Origin: JAJBWD01 sp041670885 | Lineage (GTDB): Bacteria > Bacillota > Clostridia > Clostridiales > Clostridiaceae | NCBI GenBank assembly: GCA_041670885.1 | Contig: JBAXYJ010000006.1 | Span: 1 to 28,823, forward strand | DNA: 28,823 nt | Reading direction: 5' to 3' | In this document: in pieces, positions 22,026 to 28,805 of the stretch | Numbering within the stretch: the first letter of the stretch is position 1 | Layout: each line of letters opens with the position of its first letter | The notes under the pieces: model-generated | Seen by the model: the letters and a program-made list of their open reading frames with translations, nothing else | Told to the model about the DNA's origin: nothing | The model's database searches: none | Program-made: the position numbers and the translations under genes

Positions 22026-23924
22026 TCATCCGTCTTTTAGAATATCAATCTTTACCCCATCTTTGGTATAGCCCGTTACCAGATCCAGGCTGACATATAG
22101 AATTGAGATACTCGTATGGCACCCGGTGTATGCCTTTTCCACATCTTGGTTTCTCAGAAGACTTCTTTCATTTTCCTTTGCAACAATGTACTTCCCGTTT
22201 ATATGACTTTTAATATCACAATCCTCAACAAAACTAAAACAAGTATCCCCTATGGCAAAATGGGGTCCCATTTTTTCAGAAATCAGAAATGGTAATTTTC
22301 CCATTATCCCATATTTTTTTGCAACCACATACGCGAGAGTGTTGGTTCCTATAGCAAATTCGCCCATTGGTAAAGTACTATGAAGGAATAAAAGATTCTC
22401 CTCTATATATTCTAGATTCTTTTTCTCTTCATGGAAATTCTTGCAGGAATACTCTGTAACATAACCATCTTTAAATACCAACAGCAATTCTTTATAACTA
22501 AGTCCCTCCAAAAAAGTTTCTTCTATGTGCAATACTCCATTCGTTCCTTTCAATACAGGAGAAGTATAAATTTCACCTACAGGAATATTCACATTTGCTC
22601 CAGCATTTGCAAAAAGAGTCTCTCTTTCCGGATTTTTAAGCTCATGCATTTTTACTCTAATATCTGTTTTGTTGTTACCTTTACCTTTTACATGGATAAA
22701 GTTTGCTTTATCTAGTGCATCAATCATTGTTTGCTGAATTCTTTCGTACTTATCAACATCTAATGTATTTATTTTCATGATTTCTTCAAATATTTCCTCA
22801 AAGTCTTGTCCTATTTGAGGTGAAGGAAATGCTATTATTGTATTACCTGCATTTAGACCTGGTATATACATTTCTTTGGATAGTCTATAGGTTTTTCTGA
22901 TTTCCCCCATATACCCGCTTTGTCCTTTTGAAAATCTTAGTGCTGAATTCTTATCAACAGGTGAAAATGGTTCTTCTCCAAAGGTCTCAAACAATATAAT
23001 GCCCGCATGCTTGGACAGTATCTCTTCCTTTTCTTTATATTCCTGCTTAATTTTTTCCATGAATAAGTTTTTAAACTCTTCATCAAGTATTAAAGCATTA
23101 TTAAATCTATGGTCATAAGACACTTGCTTATTTTCCTCAATTCCATAAGGAAGCGGTGCAAAACCATGGTAACCCTTTTCCTTTAATATCAGCATAATAT
23201 CCCTGACTAATAGTTCTTGACCAATATTAAATATTATACTTATTTCTTTTCTATCACCTATTTCTTTATTTTCAACTATAAAGCCTTGGAAAAAAGCATT
23301 TACAATTAAGCTTGCAGTAGTTTTTATTTTCTCTTTGTCGTAAGACTGAAAAAATTTAGCAACACAGATTTCATACTCACTAATTCTCTTTCCATACATA
23401 TAGATATAGTTCAATTCATTCAAATTGGAGTTTTCTATAATATCTCTTACAAAATTGTTGCTAATATTGTACCTGTCCCCCATGAACTCTGAAACTTGAA
23501 GCCTTAATGTTTTCATCTTAAATTCTCTGTACACGGCCATTAAAGCTTCCTCTTGATCACGCTGAGCCTTAAGTTTTTCAATTAAAGCTTTCAGCTCAAG
23601 TAAATTGCCTTTTTCATGAGTAAAAGCAAATTTACTTGCATTCAAAATATCTGAATATATACAAAAAGCCAACTGCCCTAATTTATTTCCTAATACCTGA
23701 CAAGCATAATCAGGGTTTAGGTAACTCTTTTTATATCCTTCATTTGTTATTTCATTAAATAAATCATCATTCTCCTTTTTTAGGCTTTCATTAAATAAAT
23801 CATCATTCTCCTTTTTTAGGCTTTCAAAACTACTTTTCATAAAAAGCTCATCGTTAATATTCTCTTCTAAATGAATTAGCCTTGTAACGAAATCAGAAGC
23901 ATGATCTAAAAAGCTCTTAAACAT
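22026..23924 (-). CDS. Peptidase M29-like aminopeptidase with long N-terminal extension and altered active-site residues
   Basis: At 632 aa it is much longer than usual M29 aminopeptidases (about 400-415 aa). The extra ~230 N-terminal residues are helical and Lys/Glu-rich. The C-terminal M29 region has NIPVGEIYTSP (E451), TLPMGEFAIGTNTLA (E522) and MGPHFAIG (H555), spaced like the metal ligands E250, E316 and H345 of Thermus aminopeptidase T. The following conserved Tyr is Cys (C562), and the HxD motif near the end is SLD (S612, D614), so the second His ligand is missing. Activity is therefore uncertain. The start ATG 23924 follows a GGGGG-rich site. The N terminus contains an exact 12-residue tandem repeat. 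It is isolated from metabolic genes. Confidence 0.75.
   Translation of the reverse strand: MFKSFLDHASDFVTRLIHLEENINDELFMKSSFESLKKENDDLFNESLKKENDDLFNEITNEGYKKSYLNPDYACQVLGNKLGQLAFCIYSDILNASKFAFTHEKGNLLELKALIEKLKAQRDQEEALMAVYREFKMKTLRLQVSEFMGDRYNISNNFVRDIIENSNLNELNYIYMYGKRISEYEICVAKFFQSYDKEKIKTTASLIVNAFFQGFIVENKEIGDRKEISIIFNIGQELLVRDIMLILKEKGYHGFAPLPYGIEENKQVSYDHRFNNALILDEEFKNLFMEKIKQEYKEKEEILSKHAGIILFETFGEEPFSPVDKNSALRFSKGQSGYMGEIRKTYRLSKEMYIPGLNAGNTIIAFPSPQIGQDFEEIFEEIMKINTLDVDKYERIQQTMIDALDKANFIHVKGKGNNKTDIRVKMHELKNPERETLFANAGANVNIPVGEIYTSPVLKGTNGVLHIEETFLEGLSYKELLLVFKDGYVTEYSCKNFHEEKKNLEYIEENLLFLHSTLPMGEFAIGTNTLAYVVAKKYGIMGKLPFLISEKMGPHFAIGDTCFSFVEDCDIKSHINGKYIVAKENERSLLRNQDVEKAYTGCHTSISILYVSLDLVTGYTKDGVKIDILKDG
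23750..23821 (-). repeat. Perfect 36-bp in-frame tandem duplication
   Basis: Two identical 36-bp units (23750-23785, 23786-23821) inside the M29-like gene encode ESLKKENDDLFN twice. Exact identity indicates a recent slippage event that preserves the frame. Confidence 0.95.
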
Positions 23925-24120
23925 ATATGATTCCCCCTATATCCTTTAGTTGTTTTCAGTTAATATATACTTAAGGCTTATGCCGCCATTTATATAAATA
24001 TTTGCCAATTTAAGGGTAAAAACTAAAGTGCTAGTGCCAGGTTCAACAGTTAAGATCTTGAGTATTATAAAAATAAGTTCTTATGTTCTACATCAGTTAA
24101 GTGAAATTTTTCTATAATTA

Positions 24121-24164
24121 AACCGCATAGAGGTATTGGTATGCCGAGCCTCTATGCAGTTTTT
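24121..24164. terminator. Intrinsic terminator hairpin
   Basis: GCATAGAGG pairs with CCTCTATGC (9 bp, extended by AA/TT pairs around single mismatches) across 24121-24161, followed by TTTTT on the plus strand and by GGTTTAATT on the minus strand. It lies between the M29-like gene and the next minus-strand ORF and probably ends the latter. Confidence 0.6.
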
Positions 24165-24282
24165 ACAATAAATAGTTTAATAGCCAGTTTGTAATTTCCC
24201 TGTTAGTGCTTATGGATCAAACTTTATATTTTTCATTTGACATTAATTTTCAGCAGTTTCACAGGGGTTTAAAATTGTTAAC

Positions 24283-24582
24283 TTATGCCATTAATTCTCC
24301 TTCTATATTATCTTGCTCCGAACTCACATCTATTATTAATCTTTGATATTCTTTGCCTATTGCCTGGAAACTTGGTACAATATACTTATATAACCCTACT
24401 GAATCAAAATCACCTTCTTGGATATTAAAATACTCTATAATCTCATCTGATACTTGATCAAAATATAAACAATGATTAACATCAGCAAGTTCTAGCTGCC
24501 TCTGTAATTCCTTCCAAGTATTTTTACAATAGTTGATCTTCTGTTTTTCGTTTTTCTTCCTATAAATTCTATGAGTGAACAA
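24283..24582 (-). CDS. Hypothetical protein, possibly part of decayed gene (99 aa, start uncertain)
   Basis: Reads like genuine protein from about residue 15 (KINYCKNTWKELQRQLELAD, then VNHCLYFDQVSDEIIEYFNI) to the end (EGELMA). Acidic, helical, cytoplasmic. The only starts are TTG 24582, without a ribosome binding site, or internal codons. The frame upstream closes quickly, and a neighbouring frame carries DUF3990-like sequence, so the N terminus may have been lost by frameshift. I do not recognise the family. Confidence 0.4.
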   Translation of the reverse strand: MFTHRIYRKKNEKQKINYCKNTWKELQRQLELADVNHCLYFDQVSDEIIEYFNIQEGDFDSVGLYKYIVPSFQAIGKEYQRLIIDVSSEQDNIEGELMA

Positions 24583-24834
24583 ACGTAAAATAAAATATCC
24601 TTTTCATGCACAAATCCATTTCTACAAGCTGCTAAAAAATCTAACCTTCATAAATCATATTTTCATAATTTTAACTGTTTATTTTTTGTGTAAGTATAAT
24701 AATTGACTGTAGCATACTCTCTATTTCTCTTAGCCCACTTTTTGGCTTGCTCAAAATTATTAGTACAATAAAATCCCCAGGAATTTTTTTTTATATATCT
24801 ACTATTTATTATATCATTTCTATAATCCAGGTAT
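24550..24834 (-). pseudogene. DUF3990-like (ADP-ribosyltransferase-like) remnant
   Basis: Minus-strand translation gives SWGFYCTNNFEQAKKWAKRN, then REYATVNYYTYTKNKQLKL and a TGA at 24663-24665. This closely resembles the DUF3990 core (GKGFYxTTxxEQAxxWAKR ... VxVYEY). After the stop, a second frame gives LDFLAACRNGFVHEKDILFY, which fits the next conserved DUF3990 stretch (WLDFxxxNR). The gene lacks its N-terminal ~25 residues and has stops and at least one frameshift. DUF3990 proteins are thought to be related to ADP-ribosyltransferases and often lie in small accessory clusters. Confidence 0.55.
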
Positions 24835-25083
24835 GTTTATTGTTACGCTTACATTACTTTCTATAATTTTCAACTGCTTTCCATGGGACTTTCAAACTTT
24901 TAGATATACCTACATCTAAAGAAAATTGTAACAATATTAATTAGCTGCTGGTGTTTTAGCAAAACAACCTAACCACAAACCTATTCATAGAAAAATTCTA
25001 TCTTAAATTGTTAAATTCATATAAAAAAATTAGAGCCATTAAATCATTTTAAACTTAGTGTATAATTTTAGTAGGCAAAAGTA

Positions 25084-25111
25084 GCAAAAAAATATTGGCA
25101 AAAAAATATTG
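25084..25111 (+). repeat. 14-bp perfect tandem repeat in the ABC-F promoter region
   Basis: GCAAAAAAATATTG occurs twice back to back (25084-25097, 25098-25111). The junction creates TTGGCA, a good -35 hexamer. Confidence 0.9.
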
Positions 25112-25150
25112 AAGGATATGATTGAACTTAGTCAAAAAAAGTGTTATGCT
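25095..25150 (+). promoter_or_regulatory. Promoter region of the ABC-F leader (two candidates)
   Basis: Candidate 1: TTGGCA (25095-25100), 16-bp spacer, TATGAT (25117-25122). Candidate 2: TTGAAC (25122-25127), 17-bp spacer, TATGCT (25145-25150). Either would place the uORF and terminator within the 5' leader of the ABC-F mRNA. Confidence 0.5.
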
Positions 25151-25171
25151 ATCATAGTTAAACTCAGTAAA

Positions 25172-25201
25172 ATGTTTTTGCAACATAAAAATCAAGTGTG
25201 A
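25172..25201 (+). CDS. Leader uORF MFLQHKNQV upstream of the ABC-F gene
   Basis: A 9-codon ORF (ATG 25172, TGA 25199-25201) lies between the predicted promoter and the terminator. The ribosome binding site is weak (CTCAGTAAA before the ATG). Short uORFs in front of terminators are the known sensor in several antibiotic-inducible ABC-F genes such as vmlR. The antiterminator arm overlaps codons 5-9, which ties this ORF to the hairpin. Confidence 0.55.
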   Translation: MFLQHKNQV

Positions 25202-25244
25202 AATTCCAATTGATAAGATAATATATTGAAGAGCTTATTTTTAT
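25185..25244 (+). promoter_or_regulatory. Candidate antiterminator pairing in the ABC-F leader
   Basis: ATAAAAATcAAG (25185-25196, inside the uORF) is complementary to CTTATTTTTAT (25234-25244), giving 11 pairs with one bulged C. The second segment is the 5' arm and loop of the terminator, so the pairing would prevent terminator formation. Confidence 0.5.
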
Positions 25245-25256
25245 AGGCTCTTTTTT
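25229..25256 (+). terminator. Attenuator terminator before the ABC-F gene
   Basis: AAGAGCTTAT (25229-25238) pairs with ATAGGCTCTT (25243-25252), one G-U pair, 4-nt loop, and ends in TTTTTT. It lies 24 bp before the ABC-F start with no gene ending upstream, so it must regulate the ABC-F gene. Confidence 0.8.
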
Positions 25257-25280
25257 AGTGATAAAGAGAGGGGATAAACA

Positions 25281-27020
25281 ATGATAAAAGTTGATAACTT
25301 GTCCTATTCATTTCCGCAAAAGGAACTATATAATAACATTTCATTTACATTAGAAGGTGGAGAGCATTGTGCTTTTATAGGAACAAATGGCAGTGGGAAA
25401 AGTACTCTGATAGATATAATTATGGATCCGGGAAAATATATGTTCGATGGTAAGTTAGAGATGTCCCCAAATTGTAGAGTTGGGTATGTAAGTCAATTCT
25501 CACAACAGGACAAAATAAAAGAAATTACAGTTTTCGAATATATAGGGGGAAAATTTATTAAACTACAAAATGAAATGACAGCTATTTGTACTCAAATGGA
25601 AACATCTTCGGATATTGATACTTTACTAGAAAAGTATCAACAAACTTTAGACGCATTTGATGCAATTAATGGGGATGATTTGGAAAACATTATTGATAAA
25701 AGCCTAAATCTTGCAAACTTAATCAAGTGTAAAAATATGATGATATCTGAACTAAGTGGTGGAGAATTCAAGCTTATTCAAGTAATTAAGGAAATGCTAA
25801 ACAGACCAGATTTAATGATTATGGATGAGCCCGATGTGTTTTTAGACTTTGTGAACCTTAATTCTCTTAAAGATCTAATTAATTCACACAAAGGAACAAT
25901 GTTAATTATTACGCACAACAGGTATATATTAAATCATTGTTTCAACAAAATTCTGCACCTTGAAAACATGGAGCTCCAAGAATTTGACGGAAGCTATATT
26001 GATTATAACTTTTCATTACTTCAAACTAAAATAAAGTTACAAGAGCTAGCTGCTGCTGATAATGAAGAACTTCAGAGAAATGGTATCTTAATAAGTAAAC
26101 TAAGAGTTCTTGCAACTGAGTATACTGACCCTTCTAGAGGGAAATCTCTAAACGCTAGAGTTAAACTTCAAGAAAGATTAGAAAAGAATAGAATTAAAAC
26201 GCCATTTGTAGATATTAAACAACCTAATATCAGGCTAGTTACAGATAATGAAATGGTGGAAACAATTGCTTTAAAAGTTAATGATTACAGTGCTAGTTTT
26301 GATGATCTGCTTCTGGAAAATGTTAATTTTGAGATTAAATCTACTGATAAAGTAGCCCTTGTGGGTCCAAATGGCACAGGGAAAACGACTTTACTCCAAG
26401 AAATCTTTAAAAACAATCATGATTCTATTGAGATAAATGAATACGTTGAAGTGGCTTATTTATCTCAAATTCAAGGCAAAACACTAAATGAGTCTAATAC
26501 GATACTTGAAGAGTTCATAGGTGACGGTTTTAAAACTTATGAAGAGATTACGTCATATATTTCAAACTATGGTTTTGAAGAAGAAGTCATTAATCAAAAG
26601 ATAGGGTCATTGTCTGGTGGTGAAAAAAATATGCTTCAATTGGCTAAAGTTTCTGCAAGTTATGCAAACCTGTTACTTCTTGATGAACCGACAAGTCATT
26701 TAGATACCTATTCACAAATAGCACTGGAAAAAGCTATACAAAACTATAAAGGTGCGATTCTCATGATTTCTCATGATTTCTATTCTATAGTAAACTGTAT
26801 GGATTTTGTCCTAATCATTGAAGATAAGACAATTAGAAAAATGAGTATGAGAAAATTTAGAAAAATGATTTATGCTAGTCATTTTGACAGAGACTATTTA
26901 GAAATTGAACAAAAGAAAAAATTAATTGAAACAAAAATAGAATTGGCTTTAAAAGATACTGATTTTACACTTGCAAAAGCTTTATCTGAAGAGTTAGAAG
27001 AGCTGATTAAGTTACTCTAA
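25281..27020 (+). CDS. ABC-F family ATPase (ribosome-protection/antibiotic-resistance type)
   Basis: A cytoplasmic 579-aa protein with two ABC domains and no transmembrane segments. Domain 1: Walker A GTNGSGKST (34-42), signature LSGGE (158-162), Walker B LMIMDEPDVFLDF (178-190). Domain 2: Walker A GPNGTGKTT (362-370), signature LSGGE (444-448), Walker B LLLLDEPTSHLD. The helical interdomain linker (about 243-315) is the part that reaches the ribosomal P-site/peptidyl-transferase region in ABC-F proteins. Domain 1 reads DEPDVFLD where most have DEPTNHLD; domain 2 is standard. ABC-F proteins either displace antibiotics (pleuromutilins, lincosamides, streptogramin A, macrolides) or aid translation. 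The attenuator-like leader favours the resistance type. An AGAGAGGGG site precedes ATG 25281. Confidence 0.9.
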   Translation: MIKVDNLSYSFPQKELYNNISFTLEGGEHCAFIGTNGSGKSTLIDIIMDPGKYMFDGKLEMSPNCRVGYVSQFSQQDKIKEITVFEYIGGKFIKLQNEMTAICTQMETSSDIDTLLEKYQQTLDAFDAINGDDLENIIDKSLNLANLIKCKNMMISELSGGEFKLIQVIKEMLNRPDLMIMDEPDVFLDFVNLNSLKDLINSHKGTMLIITHNRYILNHCFNKILHLENMELQEFDGSYIDYNFSLLQTKIKLQELAAADNEELQRNGILISKLRVLATEYTDPSRGKSLNARVKLQERLEKNRIKTPFVDIKQPNIRLVTDNEMVETIALKVNDYSASFDDLLLENVNFEIKSTDKVALVGPNGTGKTTLLQEIFKNNHDSIEINEYVEVAYLSQIQGKTLNESNTILEEFIGDGFKTYEEITSYISNYGFEEEVINQKIGSLSGGEKNMLQLAKVSASYANLLLLDEPTSHLDTYSQIALEKAIQNYKGAILMISHDFYSIVNCMDFVLIIEDKTIRKMSMRKFRKMIYASHFDRDYLEIEQKKKLIETKIELALKDTDFTLAKALSEELEELIKLL

Positions 27021-27132
27021 ATTTAGTAAACAGTAAGACACTTCCAAGGTCCAGAAAATTTTTAATTATGACCACCGATGACCGGTGGTATTCATAAATT
27101 GGTGGTAAAGATATTCGAGAAAATAAGCTTTT

Positions 27133-27189
27133 AATAAAATCAACCAATTACTGCGGTAGTGTAACCTGCTGTTGAAATATGTTCTCACA
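27133..27189 (+). repeat. 57-bp segment shared with 17112-17168 (copy B)
   Basis: 50 of 57 bases match copy A in the same orientation. Here the shared frame has a TGA in place of Gly, just before the start of the downstream pseudogene. ACCACCG/CGGTGGT (27070-27088) forms a hairpin shortly upstream. Confidence 0.7.
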
Positions 27190-27577
27190 AAAACTTGCAT
27201 TATTGAGAATGATTAAATCAGTAGACAATATGACTGAAGGAATGTTTAGAAATAGAATGTATCTTGAATTATCAAGAAATAATTTTACTGGAACTGAAGT
27301 TGTTTCAGAAGTTATTGAGACAAATGTAATACTTCTAACATAGAAACGCTTAAATTTATACCATTGGTGTAATGTAAAAACTGGAAACGAAGTAGTAAGG
27401 TTATACTTACTGCTTTCAAAGCTAACCAAAGAACAAGATATAGAGATAAGATCTTATGTAATTCATCCTAACCTTATTGTAAAGGACCATAGAACAAACT
27501 ATGAAACTTCAGATGTATCTGCAGTAATGGATGGAACTATAGGTGGCTTTATAAAAGAGTATTTAAGAATGAAATAA
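27179..27577 (+). pseudogene. Unidentified 132-codon gene with one internal stop
   Basis: The frame from ATG 27179 reads MFSQKLALLRMIKSVDNMTE through FTGTEVVSEVIETNVILLT, then TAG at 27341-27343, then continues as KRLNLYHWCNVKTGNEVVRL through SYVIHPNLIVKDHRTNYETS to GGFIKEYLRMK and TAA at 27575. Both halves read as coherent, soluble protein, so one point mutation probably inactivated the gene. The shared 57-bp segment extends its frame upstream through a further TGA. Family not recognised. A hairpin/terminator follows at 27592. Confidence 0.6.
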
Positions 27578-27591
27578 TTAAATCTAAGAAA

Positions 27592-27640
27592 TTTAAAAGG
27601 GTAGAAGTTAGATAAAATCTAATCTCTACCCTTTTAAAAA
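27592..27640. terminator. Long hairpin, copy 1 of a 46-bp repeat (27595-27640)
   Basis: TTTAAAAGGGTAGA (27592-27605) pairs with TCTACCCTTTTAAA (27625-27638), and the inner TTAGAT pairs with ATCTAA, giving a nearly continuous stem with AAA-type loop. It works as a terminator in either direction. 44 of 46 bases recur at 28293-28338. Confidence 0.8.
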
Positions 27641-27792
27641 CCATTTGTTATATTTTAAGAGTTGAAAAATAGAAACGGTAATTCTTTTATATAAGGGATA
27701 ATTTAGTTTAAATAACTTATAAAATAGGATATAATTAAGTTATAATAGAAAACTAATTATAGTAAGGTTATATTTTTTAAGGGAGTGATATT

Positions 27793-28047
27793 ATGAGTCC
27801 ATTAGCTAAAGAGATAATAGATAAACTTAATAAAGAGCAAGATACTGCAGTTTTAGCAGAAGTATTAGATTTTTATGAATACGTAAAACAAAAAAAGCAA
27901 AAAGAACTACAAAAAAAATGGTCTCAAATACATGAAGATGAACCAACAGAAGATGAAGTGAAATTATATGAAGAATATAAATCTAAAAAAGAGAAGGGAA
28001 TTCCTTTAGAAAATATAATAAGGGAATTAAACTTAAATGAAGAATAG
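27793..28047 (+). CDS. Antitoxin of a RelE/ParE-type module
   Basis: An 84-aa, highly charged and mostly helical protein (MSPLAKEIIDKLNKEQDTAV at the N terminus, then EVLDFYEYVKQKKQKELQKK). The C-terminal half is rich in Glu/Lys and likely disordered until bound to the toxin. It precedes the toxin gene and overlaps it by 11 bp, the usual antitoxin-first order. It is expected to neutralise the toxin and repress the operon, though a clear DNA-binding fold is not obvious; the N-terminal helices resemble the DUF2281-type antitoxins. The GGGAGTGAT site before ATG is good. A TATAAT-like box lies near 27740. Confidence 0.78.
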   Translation: MSPLAKEIIDKLNKEQDTAVLAEVLDFYEYVKQKKQKELQKKWSQIHEDEPTEDEVKLYEEYKSKKEKGIPLENIIRELNLNEE

Positions 28048-28288
28048 CTATAACATAAGATTAACTAAAAAGGCAGAGAAATTTATAAAAAAACAAGATA
28101 GAGATACACAGAAAAGATTAATAAAAGCAATTGTTGAACTTCCAGAAGGGGATATAAAGAAGTTAAAAGGAATTGATGAACTATATAGATTAAGAGTTGG
28201 TGATTTTAGGATTTTATTTGAGAAAAAAGACACCGAATTAGTAATTATAGTTGTTGATATTGGAAATAGAGGTCAGATTTATAAATAA
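28037..28288 (+). CDS. RelE/ParE-superfamily toxin
   Basis: An 83-aa basic protein with the family's pattern: N-terminal YNIRLTKKAEKFIKKQDRDT helices, LPEGDIKKLKGIDELYRLRV, then the C-terminal strands GDFRILFEKKDTELVIIVVD and GNRGQIYK. The Arg in RLRVGDFR and the closing GNRxxxY are the usual RelE-type active-site residues, so mRNA cleavage at the ribosome is the likely activity. Its ATG lies inside the last codons of the antitoxin (11-bp overlap), so the two are translationally coupled. A terminator hairpin begins about 5 bp past the stop. Confidence 0.88.
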   Translation: MKNSYNIRLTKKAEKFIKKQDRDTQKRLIKAIVELPEGDIKKLKGIDELYRLRVGDFRILFEKKDTELVIIVVDIGNRGQIYK

Positions 28289-28292
28289 TTAA

Positions 28293-28338
28293 AGAAGGGT
28301 AGAAGTTAGATGAAATCTAATCTCTACCCTTTTAAAAA
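28293..28338. terminator. Long hairpin, copy 2 of the 46-bp repeat
   Basis: Identical to 27595-27640 except at two positions (the second A and one loop base). It is the terminator of the toxin-antitoxin operon. Confidence 0.8.
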
Positions 28339-28373
28339 TGTAATTTGTAGAAAGTGTAAGTTTCTAAATTACA
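28339..28373. other. 13-bp imperfect hairpin directly after the toxin terminator
   Basis: TGTAATT...TAGAAA (28339-28353) pairs with TTTCTA...AATTACA (28361-28373), with a 2-nt bulge and a 7-nt loop. Its role is unknown. Confidence 0.45.
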
Positions 28374-28482
28374 ATGAATAAAAACAAAATTTAATATAAT
28401 GTTATAATATTTAGGTATTTAAATAAAGTGTAATCAAAAAACAGTAAAAAAACGTTGACAATACTAAAAAATTTAGTAACAT

Positions 28483-28551
28483 ATGGTTATAGAAAAAGAA
28501 AACCCCAAACAACAACTTATCGATAGAATAAATTGTTTGAGGAAGTCTTAG
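28483..28551 (+). CDS. 22-codon ORF overlapping the next ORF; may be its frameshifted start
   Basis: Encodes MVIEKENPKQQLIDRINCLR then KS. TTGACA (28456-28461) lies upstream, but no clear ribosome binding site is seen. CAAACAA and TTGTTTG inside it form an inverted repeat. The helix-like QQLIDRI sequence would join naturally to the next ORF after a frameshift. Confidence 0.3.
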   Translation: MVIEKENPKQQLIDRINCLRKS

Positions 28552-28805
28552 TATTTGCATACTTTATTTGTGGTTACTTAAAGTATTTAGAAGCGATACC
28601 AACAACATTAAAAAAGATAATCTTGATAATCTGTTCAGATATTAATAAGATAATACAAAAGAAAATACTTAGAGAACTCGATGATAATCTTTTTGATTTA
28701 TTTGATAAGCTAGGTATGGATATAAACAATAGTGAAGTTATTGAAGTTATTGAAGTTATTGATGTTCTTGATCTTATAATTGAAGAAATTATAAAAGTTG
28801 CATAA
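28533..28805 (+). CDS. Hypothetical 90-aa ORF with EVI repeats (start doubtful)
   Basis: TTG start at 28533 without a ribosome binding site. The protein is hydrophobic then acidic: VLVFAYFICGYLKYLEAI near the N terminus, then KLGMDINNSEVIEVIEVIDV and LDLIIEEIIKVA. The tail comes from three exact 9-bp repeats GAAGTTATT (28734-28760) and degenerate copies after them. Likely a remnant or a simple-sequence product; no family recognised. Confidence 0.3.
   Translation: MFEEVLVFAYFICGYLKYLEAIPTTLKKIILIICSDINKIIQKKILRELDDNLFDLFDKLGMDINNSEVIEVIEVIDVLDLIIEEIIKVA

Noticed and set aside
27148..27429. Minus-strand 93-aa reading frame
   Set aside because: It is the antisense of the plus-strand pseudogene at 27179-27577, whose two halves read as coherent protein; no ribosome binding site on the minus strand.
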